Source: Paenibacillus sp. DMB5 (GTDB taxonomy: Bacteria > Bacillota > Bacilli > Paenibacillales > Paenibacillaceae). Taken from it: a stretch of DNA of 64,000 nucleotides. Below are positions 9,080 to 17,402 of the stretch, in pieces. Made by a program: the position numbers and the translations under genes. The DNA lies in assembly GCF_001517085.1 (NCBI RefSeq), contig NZ_LRAC01000092.1, positions 1 to 64,000 on the forward strand. The letters run 5' to 3'. Every line of letters starts with the position of its first letter. The first letter of the stretch is position 1. The notes below the pieces were generated by a model. The model saw nothing but the letters and a program-made list of their open reading frames with translations. It searched no databases and had not been told where the DNA came from.

Positions 9080-9159
9080 TTAATGGGAAAAATCCCTTTA
9101 ATGGTGCCCGATAGAGGTTGAAAAGGGTGGATTAAAGGGAAAAATCCCATTAATGGTGC
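9080..9159. repeat. Pair of 28-base palindrome-containing repeats
   Basis: Copies at 9080-9107 and 9132-9159 differ at two positions. Each contains a GGGAAAAATCCC core between TTAA motifs and ends TTAATGGTGC. The two substitutions are swapped between the left and right sides (T/T in one copy, A/A in the other), so both copies stay near-palindromic. The architecture resembles the TAAGTGG...CCACTTA elements found elsewhere in this window. Confidence 0.75.
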
Positions 9160-9243
9160 TCAGATGAGGGTGGTTAGCCATTGGCCCCCCCGCAACCTTT
9201 ATAACCTCTGCCCCCATCTAACACAGCCGCCAGCGCAGATCCT

Positions 9244-9735
9244 GAATAGTCCGCTTCCCTTAAACCACATGCCTATGTATTGCATCATCCATCAACGTGG
9301 AAATCCGGGCAGACGATGCCGGCTAACCTCTACCCCTGTCAAAACACATTCTCCAATGCAGGTACCTAGTAGCTCGCCCTCTTTAAACCCAATCTCTAAG
9401 CACCGAATCAGCCAACCCAGCAGTCCGAGCAGACAGACAATGCACTTTATCCAAATCTTTATCTAGCACATTCACCACCGCTGATTCCGAATAGTCCGCT
9501 TCCTTTAAACCACATCCCTAATTATTGCGTTCACAAGCGCAGGAGTCCGATTAGCCAGCAGCACCAGATCCCCCTCCGCTAACCCCTGCCTCTATCAAGT
9601 CATGGCCTTCAACCCAGATTTCCAATAGGCTCCCTTTTAAAACACATCCTTAAGTATCGTTCGCCATCCTAGCAATCCAACTAACCAGCGTACGATAACT
9701 TGCAACATCCACCAATCCGGATTCGGAAAAAGCCC
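9244..9735. repeat. Degenerate tandem repeat, four units of about 120-135 bases
   Basis: Units begin near 9244, 9369, 9489 and 9624. The best conserved segment is GAATAGTCCGCTTCC followed by TTTAAACCACATCC and a TAAGTATTG-like block. The first and third units are nearly identical over about 30 bases, while the second and fourth are diverged. Each unit also carries a second block like AG-AGTCCGA-TAGCCAGC about 60 bases later. No open frame is maintained across units. Confidence 0.55.
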
Positions 9736-9749
9736 CTTACTCCACGAGT

Positions 9750-10532
9750 CTAGAACCGCACACTAAACCCGTTAAAGGAATGCGTACCCGTGCCGAAGGA
9801 GGCCAGATTTTTCTCTCTCAGTGTCTTGGCGGCGAGTTTTACCTCAACCAGGATCTCCCGGTCCAGTCCCAGCGTATTGTGAGAGCCGAAGATCTTAGTG
9901 ACACCGGGAATGTCTGCGATTCGCTCCCACGAACGGACCAGGTCTGCAGGACTTGTCGAAGGATAAAAGGCATAGACTGGCGTCTCATCATACAGCAAGT
10001 CCCCTGTAAACAGATAACCGGAGGCTCCCTCGAAAAAGCACGCATGTCCCGGTGAATGCCCCGGCGTATGATATACCTCAAGGCATCTCCCGCCCAGATC
10101 AATGATCTGGCCATCCTCTAGCAGCCCGGCCGGTCTGCCACAGTATGGTGTATAGGTATCTGCATTAAAGCCCTCCGGCAGCGGCTGACTCAGATCACGC
10201 ACAAGATCCGCCCTGATGTGCTCAATTGATAAGCCCTGGATACCATGGATTAGCCAATCACAATCGCCTTCATGTACATAAATTTCGCTGAACAGCCCGT
10301 GGCCACCGATATGGTCGGTATGGACGTGGGTGGTGAGGACGCAAACCGGGAGTGTTGTCAGCCGGCTGGTTACCTCACGGATATTACCGATACCGAGTCC
10401 GGTATCAATCAGGGCAGCCTTCTGATGCCCGAGCAGCAGGAAGGAATGGACCTTCTCCCAGTGCCCGTATTCACTAATGGCAAAAGTGGAATCATCTATG
10501 CGCTGCACCGTAAACCAAGGATTATTCATCAT
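9750..10532 (-). CDS. MBL-fold metallo-hydrolase
   Basis: A 260-aa zinc hydrolase of the glyoxalase II/metallo-beta-lactamase superfamily. The metal-binding H69-x-H71-x-D73-H74 motif (TTHVHTDHIGGH) is followed by the third histidine in HTPGHSPGH, the bridging aspartate in FTGDLLYD and the last ligand in GSHN. The protein has no signal peptide. GGGAGG precedes ATG 10532 and the adjacent in-frame ATG 10529. It is divergent from the ABC transporter operon. The substrate is unknown; the family covers thiolesterases, lactonases and phosphodiesterases. Confidence 0.88.
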   Translation of the reverse strand: MMNNPWFTVQRIDDSTFAISEYGHWEKVHSFLLLGHQKAALIDTGLGIGNIREVTSRLTTLPVCVLTTHVHTDHIGGHGLFSEIYVHEGDCDWLIHGIQGLSIEHIRADLVRDLSQPLPEGFNADTYTPYCGRPAGLLEDGQIIDLGGRCLEVYHTPGHSPGHACFFEGASGYLFTGDLLYDETPVYAFYPSTSPADLVRSWERIADIPGVTKIFGSHNTLGLDREILVEVKLAAKTLREKNLASFGTGTHSFNGFSVRF

Positions 10533-10626
10533 ATTGCCTCCCCTGAATAATGTTTGTCCTAAGCCGCATCTTCACAGTAGCATAACCGGCCGCGCTAAAA
10601 AATTCCAAGAATTTCTTATAAAACTA

Positions 10627-10677
10627 TTGACGGTGGAAAAAACAGGGCATATACTGTGTATATAGATATACACAGTA
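10627..10677 (+). promoter_or_regulatory. SigA promoter with overlapping YtrA-type palindromic operator
   Basis: TTGACG (10627-10632) and TATACT (10650-10655) are 17 bases apart. Overlapping the -10 is a 26-base inverted repeat at 10652-10677 with perfect 12-base arms (TACTGTGTATAT and its complement) around a central AG. The GntR/YtrA gene in the operon is the obvious repressor, and the position fits autorepression. Confidence 0.82.
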
Positions 10678-10730
10678 AGCACACAGTAATCACAGTAATC
10701 ACAGTGAGCACAGTAAGTAATTACACAGAG
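10671..10730 (+). repeat. Array of CACAGTAA half-site repeats in the 5' leader
   Basis: The right arm of the operator (CACAGTAAG, 10671) is followed by 9-base direct repeats at 10682, 10691, 10700 and 10709 (CACAGTAAT, CACAGTAAT, CACAGTGAG, CACAGTAAG) and a partial CACAGAG at 10724. The last four full copies are exactly 9 bases apart. Confidence 0.8.
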
Positions 10731-10817
10731 CACACGAAGCTTTTTTAAAGTGTTCCGGGTGATCTGCCTGATGCACTGTGCCGTATATCTGCTGAACTAA
10801 AGAGAGGTTAAAGCAAA

Positions 10818-11546
10818 ATGACAAATTTAAAACAGGCGTTGATCATTGTAAGATGTGACTTCAACGGCGACAGGCTGAAGTTATTATGGATGCTGCTATG
10901 GGCGCTGCTGTTCATGGGTTACATGGGCGGGCTGACCAGTATGATCATTCAGGATACGCTGGATAACGGTGACGGGAAGATTCTTGCTGACATCATGTTC
11001 ATGACAGTCATACCGATGCTCGGCTTCACCTTTTCCAAGCGGACGATGAAGTACCTGACGGAGGATTCCTACACCCGGATGCTGGCCTATATGCGCACCT
11101 TGCCTATTCCAACTGCTGTGATTCTCTGCAAAAGAAAGCTGAATGCACTCTTTTCCATCGGATTGAACGGAGTGGTCTTTTTCGGACTTATCTATGCAAT
11201 CAGCAGTAACCTGCGGCAGGAGCTGCCGCTTCCGGATTACCTGGCGTTTGCGTTAACCTGGATCGGGCTGGGGCTGCTCATTTCAGGGCTTTACATTTTT
11301 ATCGAGCTGCTGGCAAGCGGGAGGGCTTACTTTTTCTACGTGCTGCTCTTTACGGTCATTTACATCGGGACGGCACTATTGACCTGGCTGGCTGGGGGAA
11401 ATCTTATTTTGTTCACTGTCAGCTATTCCAGTGAGTGGGGGCTGCTCTCCCCGCTGATGTGGGGAACGCTGATACTCGGAACCCTGTCGGTTCAGCTCTT
11501 CTCCGCTTGGACGATACACCGGCTTAAGAGCCGCGATCTCGTATGA
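10818..11546 (+). CDS. Membrane protein, probable ABC transporter permease of a YtrA-type locus
   Basis: A 242-aa integral membrane protein with about six hydrophobic helices and a cytoplasmic N-terminus. It starts MTNLKQALII and contains a conserved-looking FSKRTMKYLTEDSYTRMLAYM loop, as in the ABC-2-type permeases next to GntR regulators of the YtrA group. GAGAGG lies 10 bases before ATG 10818. It is first in an operon with a GntR regulator (16-base gap) and two ABC ATPases. It is most likely the permease partner of the ATPase at 11975, but no substrate can be inferred. Confidence 0.72.
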   Translation: MTNLKQALIIVRCDFNGDRLKLLWMLLWALLFMGYMGGLTSMIIQDTLDNGDGKILADIMFMTVIPMLGFTFSKRTMKYLTEDSYTRMLAYMRTLPIPTAVILCKRKLNALFSIGLNGVVFFGLIYAISSNLRQELPLPDYLAFALTWIGLGLLISGLYIFIELLASGRAYFFYVLLFTVIYIGTALLTWLAGGNLILFTVSYSSEWGLLSPLMWGTLILGTLSVQLFSAWTIHRLKSRDLV

Positions 11547-11562
11547 GAGGGCGGGGGTAAGG

Positions 11563-11958
11563 ATGTGGATACCCATTCAAATTAATGAAAACAGCGCCGA
11601 ACCGCTATACTCGCAGATTGAGACGCAGCTGCGGTCACTCATTATAGGCGGCAGTATTACTGAAGGAACGCTGCTTCCTTCCATCCGTGAATTTGCGGGT
11701 GAGCTGAAGTGCAGCGTCATTACAGTCCGCCGGGTCTATCAGGATCTGGAGAATGAAGGGCTGCTGCGGACGAGGCAGGGCACAGGCACATTCGTCTCTC
11801 ATGTCGGAGCAGGTGCGATGGAGGAATATAAGCGGGAAGCTATCCGCAAAGCGCTTGAAGGTGCGGTCGATGTAGGATTGTCTGTTCAATGCACTGCAGA
11901 AGAGCTGACCCGGATGTTCACAGAAATTGTAGAGAGCAAATACAACACACAGTCATGA
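11563..11958 (+). CDS. GntR-family transcriptional regulator, YtrA subfamily
   Basis: A 131-aa repressor with an N-terminal winged helix (residues about 8-78: EPLYSQIETQLRSLI, LPSIREFAGELKCSVITVRR, LRTRQGTGTFV) and only a short C-terminal helical region. That short tail is the defining trait of the YtrA subfamily, which lacks the large effector domain of other GntR proteins and controls ABC transporter operons. The palindrome over the operon promoter at 10652-10677 is its probable target. It is translated between the first permease and the first ATPase, so it would control its own synthesis. Confidence 0.88.
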   Translation: MWIPIQINENSAEPLYSQIETQLRSLIIGGSITEGTLLPSIREFAGELKCSVITVRRVYQDLENEGLLRTRQGTGTFVSHVGAGAMEEYKREAIRKALEGAVDVGLSVQCTAEELTRMFTEIVESKYNTQS

Positions 11959-11974
11959 AAGGTGGGGGCGTTTC

Positions 11975-12904
11975 ATGGTACAGCAGGCCATAGAACTGCG
12001 GAATGTAAGCAAGAAGCGGCATAAGCGGACGGTCGGGCCGCTTAATCTCAGCCTTCCGCAAGGCTATATTACCGCGCTGGTCGGACAGAATGGCTCCGGC
12101 AAAAGCACACTGCTGCATATGCTGCTGCAGCTGAGCTTTCCTGAGAAGGGGGAAATCCGCTGGTTCGAACAGCCGCATGCCGGAGGGCTGCCGCTTGCGC
12201 TCCGTCAGGGAATGGCTTATGTGCCGGAGACTTCTCAGCCGGAAGAGAATTACTGGACAGCAGAGGAGGCGGCGGACTTCCGCCGGCAGTGGTATCCTTC
12301 ATGGGACCAGAAGTACTTTGAAGAGCTGGTCCGGAAATTTGAAATTCCGCAGGATGCCCGGCTGGGTAAAATGTCCAAGGGGGAACGGCGCAAATTCGAA
12401 ATCGCTGCAGCGCTGGCCGCACGGCCCCGCCTGCTGCTGCTGGATGAGCCATCTTCCGGTCTTGATCCGTTTGCCTGGAAGATCATGATTGAAACGCTGC
12501 GCAAGTTTATGGATGATACAGACGCAACTGTGCTGATCTGTACTCATATTGTTGAAGAAGTGCGCCGGCTCGCCGATTATATTGTGCTTATGCATCAGGG
12601 ACAGCTGCTCGGCATGGCAGAGAAAGACAGCCTGTTCGGCTTATGGAATGAGGTATGGGTGAATGCGGCGGATGAAGCGGAGCTGCAGGAGCTGGCGGCA
12701 GAACTGCCGGAAGCATTACATTTCGGCTGGGAGCAGCCCGGGCTCGCTTCATTTATAATCCGGGAATTTTCCAGAAATGAGAAACGTATCATGGACATGG
12801 GCGTAAAGGTAATCAAGAGCCGGGCACTCGAGCTGGATGAAATTCTTAGCCTATGGACACAAGGACACAGTCCGAACCTGATAGACCAGAAGAGAGGGGA
12901 TTAA
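11975..12904 (+). CDS. ABC transporter ATP-binding protein (YtrB-like)
   Basis: A 309-aa ATPase. Walker A is GQNGSGKST (residues about 35-43), the signature is the variant MSKGERRKFEIA, and Walker B with the catalytic glutamate is LLLLDEPSSGLD; the H-loop is in ICTHIVEE. The C-terminal 90 residues form an extra domain typical of exporters with a separate permease. GGTGGGGG lies 8 bases upstream of ATG 11975. It sits 16 bases after the GntR gene and 3 bases before a second ATPase. It probably pairs with the permease at 10818. Confidence 0.9.
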   Translation: MVQQAIELRNVSKKRHKRTVGPLNLSLPQGYITALVGQNGSGKSTLLHMLLQLSFPEKGEIRWFEQPHAGGLPLALRQGMAYVPETSQPEENYWTAEEAADFRRQWYPSWDQKYFEELVRKFEIPQDARLGKMSKGERRKFEIAAALAARPRLLLLDEPSSGLDPFAWKIMIETLRKFMDDTDATVLICTHIVEEVRRLADYIVLMHQGQLLGMAEKDSLFGLWNEVWVNAADEAELQELAAELPEALHFGWEQPGLASFIIREFSRNEKRIMDMGVKVIKSRALELDEILSLWTQGHSPNLIDQKRGD

Positions 12905-12907
12905 CCA

Positions 12908-13810
12908 ATGGAAGCTTTAAAGCTGGAGCGGGTAGTGAAGCAGTACGGCGATAAAACAGCGGTTAACGGTATTAATCTGAAGGTGGAGCAAGGCGAGATT
13001 TACGGGCTGCTCGGTGCGAACGGAGCCGGCAAAACAACAACAATGCGTATGGTGCTTGGCCTGATCTATCCCGATGAAGGGAAGATTCTCTACAACGGCA
13101 AGGAGTTCAGCAACGAGCTGCAGCATCTGATGGGCTATCTGCCCGAGGAACGCGGGTTGTATCCGAAGGTGAAGGTCAGCGATCAGATTATCTATCTTGC
13201 CCGGCTGCGCGGCATGGCTGCCGGTGATGCGGAGAAGAGCCTGCGTTACTGGCTGGACCGTTTCGAGGTTCCGGAGTACTACAACAAAAAGATTGAAGAG
13301 CTGTCCAAGGGTAATCAGCAGAAAATGGGCTTCATTGCCGCCGTTGTCCACAAGCCGAAGATTCTCGTGCTTGATGAAGCATTCAGCGGACTGGATCCGG
13401 TCAATGTGGAGCTGCTGAAAGATACAGTCAAAGAGCTGCGCGACCAGGGAACAAGCATCCTGTTCTCCACCCACCGGATGGAGCATGTGGAGGAGCTGTG
13501 CCGGCACATCACGATTCTCGACCGTTCCAATACAGTGGTTCAGGGCGATATCCGCGAGATCAAGAAGGGTTATCCGCGGGAGGAAGTCATTCTGCGGACG
13601 GCCGGAGAAGTTGCAGGGCTTGAGGGAATTGCCGGTGTTACTGCAGTCCAGCGGCAGGAGCGGGGTTATGCAATATCAATCAGTGAAATCGGAGCAGCAC
13701 AGCGCATTCTGCAGCAGGCCGTTCTTGCCGGCGAAGTTGAGCATTTCGAGATAAAAGAACCGACGCTAAACCAAATCTTTATCAGAGCGGTGGGTGAATC
13801 GAATGAATAA
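12908..13810 (+). CDS. ABC transporter ATP-binding protein (NatA/YhaQ-like)
   Basis: A 300-aa ATPase with Walker A GANGAGKTT, a LSKGNQQKMGF signature and Walker B ILVLDEAFSGLD. The DEAF in place of DEP, the LPEERGLYPK segment and the C-terminal domain match the NatA/YhaQ group, whose known member NatAB exports Na+. AGGGGAT precedes ATG 12908. Its stop codon overlaps the start of the permease gene, indicating coupling with that gene rather than with the first permease. The cargo is not shown by sequence. Confidence 0.88.
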   Translation: MEALKLERVVKQYGDKTAVNGINLKVEQGEIYGLLGANGAGKTTTMRMVLGLIYPDEGKILYNGKEFSNELQHLMGYLPEERGLYPKVKVSDQIIYLARLRGMAAGDAEKSLRYWLDRFEVPEYYNKKIEELSKGNQQKMGFIAAVVHKPKILVLDEAFSGLDPVNVELLKDTVKELRDQGTSILFSTHRMEHVEELCRHITILDRSNTVVQGDIREIKKGYPREEVILRTAGEVAGLEGIAGVTAVQRQERGYAISISEIGAAQRILQQAVLAGEVEHFEIKEPTLNQIFIRAVGESNE

Positions 13811-15116
13811 GATGGGAACGATTATCGGATTTACATTTAAGAACAAGGTGAAGACCAAAGCCTTTCTTGTAACAACGCTGATTCTTGTTATTCTGCTCAG
13901 CATCGGGATGAACATTCCTTATTTCATTAAAGTGTTCAAGGGTGAGGATAAGGCTGATGGCGGAAACCGCAGCCAAATCGCGGTAATAGCAGAAACGGGT
14001 AATCCTGCGGCTGAGCTGCTCCTGTCCTCTTCTGCACCTCCAGTACCAGCTGATCAGGAGGAAGACGCCTTTGCTGTAACGTTCGTGTCTTATACTTCTG
14101 CTGATGATGCGGCACTGAAGGAAGGCCTGGATAAAGGCGACATCGAAGGTTACCTGACCTTCGGGGAGGCAAGCGGTGAAGGCCTGCCGCCGGTAACCTA
14201 TCACAATGAAGACGGCGAGCTTGACGGAGAACTGCAGACCTATCTGCAGAGCGCCCTGCAGGCGGTAAATACACAGCTGATTGTCGGTGACAAGCTGACG
14301 GACAGCCAGGTTGCCGCTATGTATGCCCCGGTAACGATCGATACGCAGGAGCTTAGCGCCAGCGGAGCCCAAGGCGGGGAAGAGGCTGAACAGACGGCCG
14401 CAACGATCAACTATGTAGTGGTGTATGTGCTTCTGATTCTGTTCTTCATGTCGATTATGATGACAGGCAATATGATTTCGGCGGAAGTAACCTCGGAGAA
14501 AAGCTCGCGTATCATGGAGATTCTCATTACGAGTGCTTCCCCGCTGACGCAGATGTTCGGCAAGGTGATTGGTATCTTCCTGGTCGGACTGATGCAGATT
14601 GCAATTATTGCGCTCAGTGTGACCGCCAATCTGATGCTGCCGCATAACTCCGGTATCTTGGCTGATTTTGAACTGGATCTGAGCCAGCTGAACATCGGGC
14701 TATTGGTTTACGGACTTATCCTGTATATCCTGGGCTACTTCCTGTATGCCCTGATCTACGCGGCGGTCGGATCGATTGTCAGCCGTACTGAGGACCTCGG
14801 CCAGGCGGTAACGCCGATTATGATGATCGGCTTCGTGAACTTCTACGTTCCTTTATTCAGTATCTGGGCTCCTAATACAACCCTGGTCAAGGTAGCCAGC
14901 TTTATCCCGTTCACCTCACCGCTCAGCATGCTGTTGCGCATTGGAGTCGGCCAGGTCGCTTTCTGGGAGATCATCGTTTCACTGGTTATCCTGCTGGCAA
15001 CTACCTTTGCATTCGGCTGGCTGGCGGCGAAGATTTACCGCACAGGCGTCCTGATGTACGGCAAACGCCCGAGCATTAAGGAAATCAGAAAAGCTATGAA
15101 GGCTTACAAAATCTAA
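13803..15116 (+). CDS. ABC-2 type permease (NatB/YhaP-like)
   Basis: A 437-aa permease with one N-terminal membrane helix (residues about 20-40), an extracytoplasmic domain of roughly 150 residues, then five or six helices. The motif SEKSSRIMEILITSASPLTQMFGK before the second helix is characteristic of the NatB/YhaP family. ATG 13803 overlaps the end of the upstream ATPase, suggesting translational coupling; GTG 13794 in the same frame is an alternative. With the preceding ATPase it should form a complete exporter. Confidence 0.88.
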   Translation: MNKMGTIIGFTFKNKVKTKAFLVTTLILVILLSIGMNIPYFIKVFKGEDKADGGNRSQIAVIAETGNPAAELLLSSSAPPVPADQEEDAFAVTFVSYTSADDAALKEGLDKGDIEGYLTFGEASGEGLPPVTYHNEDGELDGELQTYLQSALQAVNTQLIVGDKLTDSQVAAMYAPVTIDTQELSASGAQGGEEAEQTAATINYVVVYVLLILFFMSIMMTGNMISAEVTSEKSSRIMEILITSASPLTQMFGKVIGIFLVGLMQIAIIALSVTANLMLPHNSGILADFELDLSQLNIGLLVYGLILYILGYFLYALIYAAVGSIVSRTEDLGQAVTPIMMIGFVNFYVPLFSIWAPNTTLVKVASFIPFTSPLSMLLRIGVGQVAFWEIIVSLVILLATTFAFGWLAAKIYRTGVLMYGKRPSIKEIRKAMKAYKI

Positions 15117-15152
15117 TAATACAAAAATTTAAAATAAGAGGAGCAACCCAAT

Positions 15153-15347
15153 ATGATGAGTAAAAAAAATCAGAACCTTCTTTTTCTTGCAGTATGTGCT
15201 TTGAACATGATTATGTTTGGTCTTGTAATCGATACAGGCGGTTCTCCGGTGCGTGACTTCATCCAGGGACTGACAGTAGGCCTAAGCGGTGCAGCAGTCT
15301 TGGTTATGCTGTGGGGTCTGGCAAAAGAACGCAGAAGCAGAGCGTAA
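15153..15347 (+). CDS. Small two-helix membrane protein
   Basis: A 64-aa protein with two hydrophobic helices (NLLFLAVCALNMIMFGLVI and GLTVGLSGAAVLVMLWGL) and a basic tail. GAGGAG lies 9 bases before the paired ATG start codons. It is the last gene of the ABC transporter operon, 36 bases after the permease, so it may be an accessory subunit or just a passenger. I recognise no family. Confidence 0.65.
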   Translation: MMSKKNQNLLFLAVCALNMIMFGLVIDTGGSPVRDFIQGLTVGLSGAAVLVMLWGLAKERRSRA

Positions 15348-15463
15348 CGGTCATCCTCTACTTGTCATAAAAACTTTATAGTGAAGTGTCTCAAACCTCC
15401 TGATTGTGCTTAATTATATTGTGTTCATTAGTTGACTATATGAAGCTGAAGGAGACAACGTTG

Positions 15464-16699
15464 ATGAAGAATTGGAAGCAAATGCTATTCTCTCTTACTC
15501 TTTCCGCAGGACTGCTTACCGGGGCAGCAGCTCCGGCTCTGGCTGCTCCGCAGCAGCCAGCGGTAAAGGTGGATAACCAGACCGTAGAATACAAGACAGG
15601 ATCACCGGTCAACAAACAGGGTACAATGCTTGTTCCGCTTAGGGCTACGCTCGAGGCGATGGATGCGAAGCTGCAGAATGCGGCTGGAGACACCATCTAT
15701 GCAATCATTGACGGCAAAGCCGTAACATTAAAAAGCAAGCTGACGGTAATCAACGGTGTAACGTATGCACCGGTCCGGATCCTCGGTGATGCTGCAGGTT
15801 ACGAGGTCAGCTGGGATGCGCAGACCCGTACTGTTATTCTGCAGACTAAGACTGCGTCTGGAGGCAGCCAGACAGCAGTAAATACTGCAGGCGGCCGCGG
15901 CTTCATGTGGGAAGTCGAAAGCAACGGCAATACCGTGTATCTGGTCGGCTCCATGCATATTGCCGATGACAGCTTCTATCCGCTGAGCCCGGAGTTTGAA
16001 GAGGCTTTTGCCGAAGCCGATTATCTTGGTGTAGAAATCGACATCAGCAAAGCAGCCGATGAAGCACAGCAGAAGCTGGTTCTGGAAATGGGAATGTACC
16101 AGGATGGCACTACACTGAAGGATCATATCTCCGGTGAGACGTATGCCAAGCTGGGCGTGGTGCTGAAGCAGGCAGGGCTTCAGGCAAATGCGCTGGATAA
16201 ATTCAAGCCTTGGGTAGCGGAAACGACCCTCAGCAGCCTGAAATCAGCGACGGCCGGCTACGAGGCTTCCTCCGGCATCGACTTGTATTTTATACAGAAG
16301 GCCATTGAGCGCAAGCTTCCGATTGTAGAGCTGGAATCCTACGAATCCCAGCTGGGCATGTTCAACAATTTCTCAAAAGAGCTGCAGGAGGCTAATCTGT
16401 TAGCCGCGATAGAAAACTACGATGAGATTGATGAGAGCATTGATGTGATGGCCGAAATCTGGAAATCAGGTGATGATGAGCTGCTGCTTCAGCTGACCAA
16501 CAGCTTTGCAGGGGATGCAGAATACTACAAGGCAATGCTGGTTGACCGCAATATCGGTATGGCCGACAAGATTGACGGATATCTCAAAAACGGCAAAAAC
16601 GAGGAATATTTCATCGTGGTCGGCGCGGCCCATTATCTGGGTGAGCATGGCATTGTGAAGCTGCTGCAGGATAAGGGATATACAGTAGTCCGGAAATAG
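15464..16699 (+). CDS. Secreted TraB/GumN-family protein with copper-amine-oxidase-like N-terminal domain
   Basis: The 411-aa product starts with a signal peptide cleaved near ALAAP. Residues about 25-130 form a copper amine oxidase N-terminal-like domain (NKQGTMLVPLRATLEAM, YAPVRILGDAAGYEVSWD), a cell-surface module common in Paenibacillus. The rest is a TraB/PrgY/GumN domain with the two conserved histidine motifs GSMHIAD and GAAHYLGEHGIV, thought to be a metal-dependent protease fold. AAGGAG lies 8 bases before ATG 15464; the open frame extends to 15404, but the sequence upstream lacks a ribosome binding site. It is followed by a terminator. Confidence 0.87.
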   Translation: MKNWKQMLFSLTLSAGLLTGAAAPALAAPQQPAVKVDNQTVEYKTGSPVNKQGTMLVPLRATLEAMDAKLQNAAGDTIYAIIDGKAVTLKSKLTVINGVTYAPVRILGDAAGYEVSWDAQTRTVILQTKTASGGSQTAVNTAGGRGFMWEVESNGNTVYLVGSMHIADDSFYPLSPEFEEAFAEADYLGVEIDISKAADEAQQKLVLEMGMYQDGTTLKDHISGETYAKLGVVLKQAGLQANALDKFKPWVAETTLSSLKSATAGYEASSGIDLYFIQKAIERKLPIVELESYESQLGMFNNFSKELQEANLLAAIENYDEIDESIDVMAEIWKSGDDELLLQLTNSFAGDAEYYKAMLVDRNIGMADKIDGYLKNGKNEEYFIVVGAAHYLGEHGIVKLLQDKGYTVVRK

Positions 16700-16711
16700 A
16701 TGCAAGAATAG

Positions 16712-16752
16712 AAACGGGTGTCGTCCTAGACAGGACGGAGACCCGTTTTTAT
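16712..16752 (+). terminator. Rho-independent terminator after the TraB-family gene
   Basis: AACGGGT-GTC-GTCCT pairs with AGGAC-GGAG-ACCCGTT around AGAC, then TTTTT. Confidence 0.85.
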
Positions 16753-16831
16753 TTGGTGTAAATGGCTTAATCTGCCGGGGACTGGTGATCCGGCCGGCAA
16801 TAGTGTACCTTTGTACTAAGGAGTGGTAATC

Positions 16832-17068
16832 TTGAACATTAATCTGAAAACACCTGTACTGGTCGCCGTTTCCGTCCTGCTGATTATAGCCAGCAGCCTG
16901 CTGCAGCCGGAAGGGAGCACACTGCTGGGAGCGCTGCAGACACTACTGCTGGGCCTGGGCATCCTTGGCTGTCTGATGGCTTTTCTGCGGTTTGCCAAGA
17001 GCAGTAAAAATAGCAGCGGCAAAGGAAAGGAATCGAAGCAATTTAAAGAACTGAAGAGAAAAAGATGA
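16832..17068 (+). CDS. Hypothetical two-helix membrane protein
   Basis: A 78-aa protein with two hydrophobic helices (VLVAVSVLLIIASSLL and LLLGLGILGCLMAFLRF) and a strongly basic, serine- and lysine-rich tail of about 28 residues. TTG 16832 is preferred because AAGGAG lies 8 bases before it; the in-frame GTG 16823 overlaps that site. It stands alone between a terminator and the riboswitch region. I recognise no family. Confidence 0.6.
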   Translation: MNINLKTPVLVAVSVLLIIASSLLQPEGSTLLGALQTLLLGLGILGCLMAFLRFAKSSKNSSGKGKESKQFKELKRKR

Positions 17069-17186
17069 AAGAAAGCGTTATTCAGGAGGTTTCTTCCCTT
17101 CCCGGAGGTTATTCCGCCCGGTTTGGCGATTTACAAGCAGATGCTCTTAAAGGTATGATACATCTGTTTAACCCCAATTAAATAGA

Positions 17187-17380
17187 ATATCCGCTTAATT
17201 TCCGTCTACGGAAAGCGGGGGAACCAACAACCGGAGTCAGGGTGCAAGCAGGCCGGCCGGTTATGGGGTGAATCCTGGCAGCTGCGTGAAGTGCGAAATC
17301 TCAATGCAGCGGACAGGTAGGGCGACTCTCAACGCCCGAATCCGGCAGCTAACCTCGTAAGCGTATTGCAGAGAGGATCA
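17187..17380 (+). promoter_or_regulatory. c-di-AMP riboswitch (ydaO-yuaA)
   Basis: The conserved ydaO blocks are all present in order: CCGCTTAAT, AAAGCGGGGGAACCAAC, CCGG-GTCAGGGTGCAAG, GGGGTGAATCC, the P4-P6 core GGGCGACTCTC-ACGCCCGAATCCG, CAGCTAACCTCGTAAGCG and the closing GAGAGGATC. Short pairing of ATCC (17189) with GGAT (17375) closes the structure. It lies 106 bases before the RCK-like gene with a terminator between, so c-di-AMP binding is expected to switch the downstream gene off by termination. Confidence 0.93.
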
Positions 17381-17402
17381 GCGCATTGTGACCGTTAACT
17401 GG

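Larger units (their letters stand above)
8882..9749. other. Gene-free repeat region between convergent genes
   Basis: About 870 bases between ctaM and the MBL hydrolase carry no convincing gene. The two frames present (8888-9121 and 9164-9466) have no family signature and their composition follows the repeats. The region holds a pair of 28-base palindromic elements (9080 and 9132) and four degenerate tandem units starting near 9244, 9369, 9489 and 9624. No clear terminator is visible for either flanking gene. Confidence 0.7.

Noticed and set aside
8888..9466. Two short open frames (8888-9121, 9164-9466) in the gene-free gap
   Set aside because: Both run through repeat units with biased composition, lack good ribosome binding sites and match no family I know.
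9185..9735. CRISPR array
   Set aside because: Repeat units are over 100 bases with low identity; there are no short constant repeats with unique spacers, and no cas genes are nearby.
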